This document shows positions 57,380 to 64,000 of a DNA stretch of 64,000 nt, in pieces (position 1 is the stretch's first letter; each line of letters begins with the position of its first letter). Both the position numbers and the translations under genes were made by a program. The DNA lies in assembly GCA_016748015.1 (NCBI GenBank), contig JAAOMT010000040.1, positions 446,028 through 510,027 on the forward strand, written 5' to 3'. Source of the DNA: Geosiphon pyriformis. Its lineage: Eukaryota; Glomeromycota; Glomeromycetes; Archaeosporales; Geosiphonaceae. The notes beneath the pieces are model-generated. The model saw only the letters and a program-made list of their open reading frames with translations, was not told the origin of the DNA and did no database searches.

Positions 57380-58377
57380 ATACCCCTATTACTAAAAAAA
57401 CAACCAACAGTTGGTATCAATTTTACTCAATTTCAGAATCAAGAAAACAACTATTCTATATTTTACTTAAATATAAAAACTGCAAAAAAAAGTTTTTATT
57501 CATGAAAGCTTAGATTTTACATAAAAAAAACTATAAAATACATATCTGCTACTATTATAAAGTATGTTAACAAGAATGTTTTGGCTACTTAAAATGATAG
57601 AACAAGTGAAACAACAAATTATGTCTTACTTGTAGAGAAACACTACTCAATAAAAAAATGTGAAATAACACTTTAAGTCAAGAAAAAATATACAATACAT
57701 TATATTAATATACAATTCTTATAAACAACTAGATAAGCAGAAGAATGTCTTTCAATACTGCATAAAACTAAGTACTCTCATGTTTAAACAGTTATTCACA
57801 TAACAAAAATAAGATTTGAAAAATAACAAGTGTTAAAGTTAAAAGTTTTTTATCTAGTAAAATAATAGTAATTAAAAACAATCCATTAAAATCTATTAAA
57901 ACTCTTCTTATTTTAAATTCAAACATTTTTATCAACATCCTAAGCAATTCAGAACAATTTCATGAATACTATTAAGATTTAACACCTACTTAAAAAGAGC
58001 AAAAGCAATGTTTAAAACAATTAAATACTTAATTCTATAAATATTGCCTAATTTCCAGTGATTTTAAATATTGTGATAATTATAATCTTATTTATAATTT
58101 ATTACTATGTATAATTTATTTAATCTTAAAAAAAAAGAACTAATTAGCAGTTGTACTTTAGAATTAAAATCAAAATGTAATTTTAATTTAGACTTTAATA
58201 ATAATAACAACAATAATTTCAACTCTATTTACAATAGCAATAATAATAATAACAATTCAAACTCTAATAAAAACTCTAAACAATATATTGCATTTCTAAA
58301 TCTTTCAAAGAAACAGGAACTTAAATGGTTCAGCAATAATAAAAAAAGTATTATGTTAAAATATATGCATAATACTA

Positions 58378-59015
58378 TTATGAGTTGGAGTAACAAGCTA
58401 ATGGATAGCAAAAAAGAACAGGATTGTAGGATAATAGAAATAATCAAAAGGAATTCAACTTCAAAGAGCAAATTGAATAAGTAGGAATTCAATGTGTAAG
58501 ATCAGTCTCATAAAATATCTTAGTCACTATACTTTTTAAAGATAACTGGGAAATCTGAAGGTAGAGGAATAGTCTGTACTGTCAACAAATGATCATGTCT
58601 GGTATAATTCTATGTTTCATGTCGGCACTCTTAGAATTCAATATCAGGTATTAAATGTACTCTTCAGTTACATTTTATTCAATAGTTTTTAAATGCTGCA
58701 ATTACACGTTTCAGGAAAAAGATAAGTAAATGTCAACAAGTAGTCTTTTATCTTTAAGATGTTCAGATACTTGAAGGTAGGAAAAGAGAAATTAGTGATA
58801 AGAGAAGAATTGAGATGAAGTTGTTATTTTATTTCTTTATTTTTTTTGATTCTTACATGCTTTTCTATAATTAAGAGATTCATTGCTTATATAGCTATCA
58901 AAAGTGGTCAATAATCAGGTCAATGATCACTTACTAAAAATAGAGTGGCTAATTTATATGACATCAATGGCTAATACATATGATAATTAATAAGAAGTAT
59001 AAGCTTCAATCATAA
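58378..59015. mobile_element. 638-bp insertion in E, possible small DNA transposon (MITE)
   Basis: Interrupts the A-like sequence of E just before dUTPase motif 1. It is flanked by TAATACTA on both sides (58370-58377 and 59016-59023; the match extends to 9 bp if one more A is counted). Ends are TTATGAGTTGGAG and, in reverse complement, TTATGATTGAAG: imperfect short inverted repeats. It has no coding capacity. An 8-bp duplication suggests hAT, 9 bp a Mutator-like element; the family is not determined. Its interior is less AT-rich than E. Confidence 0.6.
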
Positions 59016-60461
59016 TAATACTAATACAAAGTTTAATTTTAAATATTTAAAAAAAACTATTATTAGATTAAAATTTTATTTGCATATTAGTATAAATTTG
59101 AAAATAGTACTAAAAATTCGAACAACAATAATAATTCAATTAACATCTAAATTTAGTTTAACAAAAAAAGAAATCAATATTAAAGAAGAAATAATTAATA
59201 CAAGATATGTAAGAAATATTATTGTAATACTATAAAATGAATTAAAAAACATATATTATTGAGCCAAATAAAAAAATAACACAAACAATATTTTTATCTT
59301 TAATAAAAATAACCTAGTTAGTATTAATAAAAACAAGAGAAAAATTAAGGATTACAGCAAGAGGAATAAATGGATTTGAATTCACAGATAGAATAGAGAT
59401 ACCAATTAATATAGTGAAAAAAAAACAATTAATTAGGGAGAAATTATCTTTATTCTATTATATAATCAGCACATATTAGCTATAGAAAAATAAATAAAAA
59501 ATCAACTCCAAATTTTTAAAATAGATCTGATCATTTGTGAATCAAAAGAGATTGTCATTACTAATCTTTACATATTAGTCAAGAATCATAAACACATTAA
59601 AATTATAATACACAATATAACTAAAAACTTAATAGAAATATTAAATAGAATTATCATTGAATATATAAGCACTAAAATTAAGAATTAAATACCAATCATT
59701 ATTCCAGATTTTTCACAACTTTGTAGATATATAAACATTATATTACAAATAATTTACAAATAAAAAAATATTATTTGCTATAATTAACATAATTAGAGCA
59801 AATAAACTTAAAAAACTTAGACTTATTTTAATGTATGCAACTCAAGCTACTATTTAGTAATTTTATTGACATCTTTGTGAGTGAAAATAAATTTGGCAAA
59901 ACTAATATTATCTAATACTAGATCAAAACTAAAGATGCAATACCAATTAAGCAGAGAATATACTAAGTATTACTTACTAGTTATAAGTTTTATTTATCAA
60001 GAAATCAACTAAATATTAGACAATAGATTAATTCAATTATTAATAAGTTTATGATTATTATTAGTAGTACTTATTCAGAAAAAAAATAGAAAGATCTGTT
60101 TTTGTGTAAATTACAAAAAACTTAACAATATTACTTATGGAAACAGCTATTTAATTTCATAAATTCAAAAACTATTCAATGCTTTTAAAAAAAAGAAATA
60201 GTTTTTAATATTAGACTTGAATAGTAATTACAGACAAGTAGTCATAAATTTAGTTAACAAAAAAAAACAGCATTTATTATCAAAAAAAAAAACTTTGAAT
60301 TTTATGTTATGTTTTTTAGCTTAACCAATGCTCCAGCCATCTTCTAATGATTAATGAAAATTGTTTACACTAGACTATTATAAAAATCAGTAGTAGTCTA
60401 CTTAAATAATATCAATATGTTTTCTAAAACATTTAATAACTATCTTTATTATCTCCAATAA

Positions 60462-60701
60462 GTGTTTGAAAAATTGAAAAAAACAGAATTAAAATTGAAT
60501 GCTACCAAATGTTTTTTTGAGAAAATAAAACTCAAGTTTTTGGGACATGTTATAAGTAGAGACAACATTAAAACAGATCCAGATAAAATCAAAATAGTTA
60601 AGAATTTTTTAATACTAATAAACTTAACAAAATTAAAAATATTCTTGAAATTTACTAAATATTATTGTCACTTTATCCAAAACTTTTCTAAACTGGCCTA
60701 A
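60462..60701 (+). pseudogene. Element E, RT thumb remnant
   Basis: The longest RT piece still open in E: KLNATKCFFEKIKLKFLGHV followed by DNIKTDPDKIKIVKNF and a degraded YYCHFIQNFSKLA, matching the same part of A (35070-35290) and C (15423-15280). Useful as an anchor for aligning E. Confidence 0.75.
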
Positions 60702-63312
60702 CTATTTTATTAACTCTAAATAAAAAACACCAAATATAAATGAACAAAAAACCAACAAGAAGCTTTTAACATATTAAGAAAAAAGCTTATTTAAGCTTTA
60801 ATGTTAATTTATTTAGATTATAGTAAATTATTTATTATTATTACCAATACATTTAGACAAGTATTAAAAGCAGTACTATTATAAAAAAAAGCCAATAAAC
60901 AAGAACATTCAGTGGCATATGCCAGCTAAAATCTGAGTTCAATTGAAAAAAATTATAAAATTTCAGTATTAAAATATTTAGCTATTTATTGGGTTATTAT
61001 AAAATAAAAGAAATACTTGAATCAAAAGTTTAATGTATATACTGATTACAAAAAATTGACATTAATTCAGAAACAATTATTATACAAGATAGAAAATAGA
61101 ACTATTACTATTTAATTATACAGTATATTATAAAAAAAGAAAAAAAAATGGAAATATTAACAGTTTTTTACAAATGAAACAAATCTAATAACATTTTAAC
61201 CCAAAAATATAACAAAAAATAAACACACAAAAATATAAATAACTTTAATATTATATTAATACTTAACAGTTTAAAAAAATCATCTAAAAAAAAACAAAAC
61301 TACATAAAACAATCAAAATATTTTATTATTTATCAAAATATACTATATTGAAAAAACAAAAAAAATTCAAATCAGTTATTTAAAATAATCATAAAATCAG
61401 AAAAAGAAACAATACTGTTTAACATATACTTAAATCTAACTGTAAGATACTTTCATAAAAAAACAATCATAGAAAAAACCAAAAAAAGATATTATTAGCT
61501 ATTAATGTATTCAAATATTATTTAATATGTTCAAAATTGTGATGCTTATTAAAGAAGAGGAGAAATAAAACTCAATAATCCACTAAAATCAATTAAAATA
61601 AGACAACTATTTGATTGAATTGGAATTAACTTAGTCAGATTACTAATTATAACCAGCAAAAACAACTAATATATAGCAATAGCCATAGATTATTTCACAA
61701 AATAACTAGAAGCAAAAGCAATTTAAAGAGCAAATACAAAATTCATAGCTGAATTTGTATACTAGAATTTAATTTGTTAACATAAATATTTAAAAAATTA
61801 TTATCAGACCAAAGAACTCATTTTGTAAACAAAACATTAACAGAATTAAGTCAAAAATTTGGAATTAAGAGATTATTATTATTACTATATCATCTATAAA
61901 CAAATGGCTTAGTTGAAAAATTCAACAGAATATTGTGTAAAGCAATAGCTAAAATCAGCCAAAAAAACCAGAATAAATAAAATTTGTTCATACTATCAGT
62001 ATTATTTGTTTATTGAACAATAAAGTAAAATATCATATAAACAACATTATTTGAATTAGTCTATGATAAAACAGCAACATTAACAATTTAAATAAAAATC
62101 AATACTTATTTAACTAAATCAATAACAAAAGCCAACTTTCAAAAAACATTGCTAAAAAAAACATATAACTTAATAAAAATTTTAAAAAACAAAAGATAAA
62201 GAGCAACTAATAACATATAAAAGTTACAAAAAGAATAACATAATAACCAATTACCAGATAAACCAGTCGAATTTAAGATTAAAAACAATGTACTTTTATA
62301 TTATACCAAAGTGAAAAAACAATAGAATAGAAAATTTGATTCCAAATAGAATAGTCTATTTTACATTGAAAAAATTCTGGAAAATAGAACATATAAATTA
62401 AAATAAAACAACAAAATCTTAATTAAAACAGCACATAGTAATTAACTAAAATTATATTATAATATTATATTATTATCTACCAATAATATTTTACAAATAG
62501 GAGTACAACAAATACTAGTTCAACCAGATAAAATTTCACAAAATCTGGAACTAATTATAATTATTGACACAAATACATCAAATTAATCTATTAGAACAAT
62601 ATATAAAAAATTAATACATATAACAAAAACAACAAAAAAGATAGAAATTATAAACAATATTTACTCTTTAGTTCAACAATTATTTCAATTCATCAAACAT
62701 CAAAAACTAAACATAAAAATTATAATTAATCAACAAACCATTTAATACAAAGACATAAAAAAAAAACTAAAATACAAAATACAACATAAGATATATGTAA
62801 AATCTACAAATATAGTAGATAAAATAATAACAAAAATAAAAATATTATTAAAAACACCAAAAACAATAGTATCATATAAAGAGCTAACAAAAAAAAATTG
62901 AAAATAGTAGACACAACAATTTTCTAGAAACTTTTGCTATTACTATTTGAAACAAAAACTCAATATTTAGAACTTGTATACAAATAAAACAAAACAGATA
63001 TTTAATACAGCAATATTATAGTAAATAAAACAATTTGTGAAGAAAAACAATCTATTTACATAGGCATAAACAATATACTAGTTACAAACAGAATTTTATA
63101 AACATTCAAAAATACTACTATATCTAATAATAAATACAGTAATTATTAATTAATTAAAAAAAATTACCAATACTTAATTCAAAAAATTACAGACCAAAAT
63201 TGCCCAAGTAATTCTAGAAAAAAAAGTGATAAAATTAATCTAAGAAGAAGATTTAAAAAAGCTAAAAAATTTGAAAAATTTTGACAAAACTCAATATTAA
63301 AAGAAAAAAATA

Positions 63313-64000
63313 ATATTATTCATAAAAATAAGAATTATAATAAATAAAAAAATATTCAATAAAAAAAGTATAGTAAAAAAAAGAATTCCAGAATATTTCT
63401 CAAGAAATTCTAAAATTCCAAAATTTTTTTCAAAAGAATTAAAAAATTTCAAAAAATTTCATATAACATGAATTATATATATATAATAAGAGTATTAAAA
63501 GCAAAAAAAACAGATTTAGAACAAACAAAACAGTTTGAAACAAGTAATTATCCAATACTCTTCCTTTTAAAAAATAATTTTTTATAATTTAAAATAAAAT
63601 AATATTTATATTAATAAAACATCTATTATTATTTAAATTTATGTTTTTATTGCTTGATTAAAAAATATTAATTACTTTTATACTATCAATACTTTATGTT
63701 AATAAAATTTGATATTTAACTATATTAAACCAATAGTTCTTGATTATAGCTATTAATAGAATATTAATTTTTTATTTTTTTTGTTGTTTACTAATTAATT
63801 AAAAAAATTAAAACCTAAGTAATTAATATTATGAATAGTCTGATAAAAAACTTGAAAAACAAGAGTAAAAAACTTAAAAATAGCTTATCAAAAAGGCATA
63901 ACTATTAGAATAAACCAGCTATCACACTAAAAAAAAAATTCACAGAAAAAACTATCAATTACAAAAGACTCAACCAAAACTTTTAAACTTCAAAATTTTT
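63313..64000 (+). repeat. 3' LTR of element E (incomplete, runs off the window)
   Basis: Starts TATTATTC, i.e. TGTTACTC with G-to-A and C-to-T, after a purine run AAAAGAAAAAAATAA. Aligns in order with the LTR of A, including the AATTCC blocks (now mostly AATTTC) at 63390-63460. The window ends before its right terminus. Confidence 0.75.

Larger units (their letters stand above)
57380..64000 (+). mobile_element. LTR retrotransposon E, extremely decayed relative of A
   Basis: Collinear with A from its cysteine-rich module to the 3' LTR: 57500-57700 matches A 32680-32890, Asn/Ser-rich spacer at 58180-58300, dUTPase remains 59040-59430, RT 59850-60700 (TNAPA, YLNN, KLNATKCFF), RNase H to 61150, integrase 61440-62500, ORF-X 62600-63300, LTR from 63313. 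Almost every difference is towards A or T and no frame survives beyond about 125 codons. The 5' half is missing or unrecognisable, and the LTR runs off the window. The B-family solo LTR of A is absent. Confidence 0.85.

Noticed and set aside
57840-58500. 125-aa Asn-rich ORF as a host gene
   Set aside because: It is the Asn/Ser-rich spacer before the dUTPase of element E, collinear with A 33300-33540, and its end is in the 638-bp insertion.
58378-59015. Insertion in E as a solo LTR
   Set aside because: With the duplicated 8-9 bp fixed, no choice of boundary gives TG..CA ends; ends instead form short inverted repeats.

Overview
The window looks like a repeat-rich, AT-rich fungal contig. Two islands of ordinary intron-bearing genes are separated by about 34 kb of nested retrotransposons. 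Introns are short (about 50-120 bp, GT..AG), there are no operons, and the genes are fungal or eukaryotic housekeeping types: S1/P1 nuclease, ATG12, an XRCC4-like protein, omega-amidase, malic enzyme and a UNC13/Ync13-like protein. From memory, unchecked, the LINE ORF1/ORF2 proteins and the dUTPase-carrying gag-pol resemble families that are very abundant in Glomeromycotina, perhaps the Geosiphon lineage. I would place the organism there only tentatively.

Layout. 1-3055: AT-rich, no gene seen. 3056-7352: gene island 1 (S1/P1 nuclease +, ATG12 +, XRCC4-like -). 7353-8490: AT-rich. 8500-42838: repeat block. It holds the 5' half of a LINE (8.5-10.5 kb), a partial LTR element D (10.5-11.8 kb, +), a partial LTR element C (11.8-15.4 kb, -), LTR element B with an 847-N gap (15.4-25.1 kb, -), the 3' half of a LINE (25.1-28.9 kb, +), and an ORF1-only LINE H (28.9-30.5 and 39.8-40.5 kb, +). 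H is split by LTR element A (30.5-39.8 kb, +), which itself carries a solo LTR of family B (36.1-37.0 kb). Last comes a second ORF1-only LINE, J (42.8-40.5 kb, -). 42839-44099: AT-rich. 44100-56575: gene island 2 (omega-amidase -, malic enzyme + from a shared divergent promoter, UNC13-like +). 57.4-64 kb: a very decayed relative of element A (element E), with a 638-bp insertion resembling a small DNA transposon, running off the window end.

The LTR elements of both families have a single-frame gag-pol with this order: capsid, zinc knuckle, aspartic protease, a cysteine-rich module, a helical region, dUTPase, RT, RNase H, integrase. After pol, before the polypurine tract, sits a further ORF of 219-235 codons that I do not recognise but that is present in both families. 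The PR-dUTPase-RT order plus this extra ORF is the most interesting thing here. Nearly every premature stop in the elements can be explained by a C-to-T or G-to-A change, giving a RIP-like decay pattern that is weakest in B and extreme in E.

For all six protein genes I worked out exon models whose lengths sum to a multiple of three with compatible intron phases. One omega-amidase intron lacks a GT donor.
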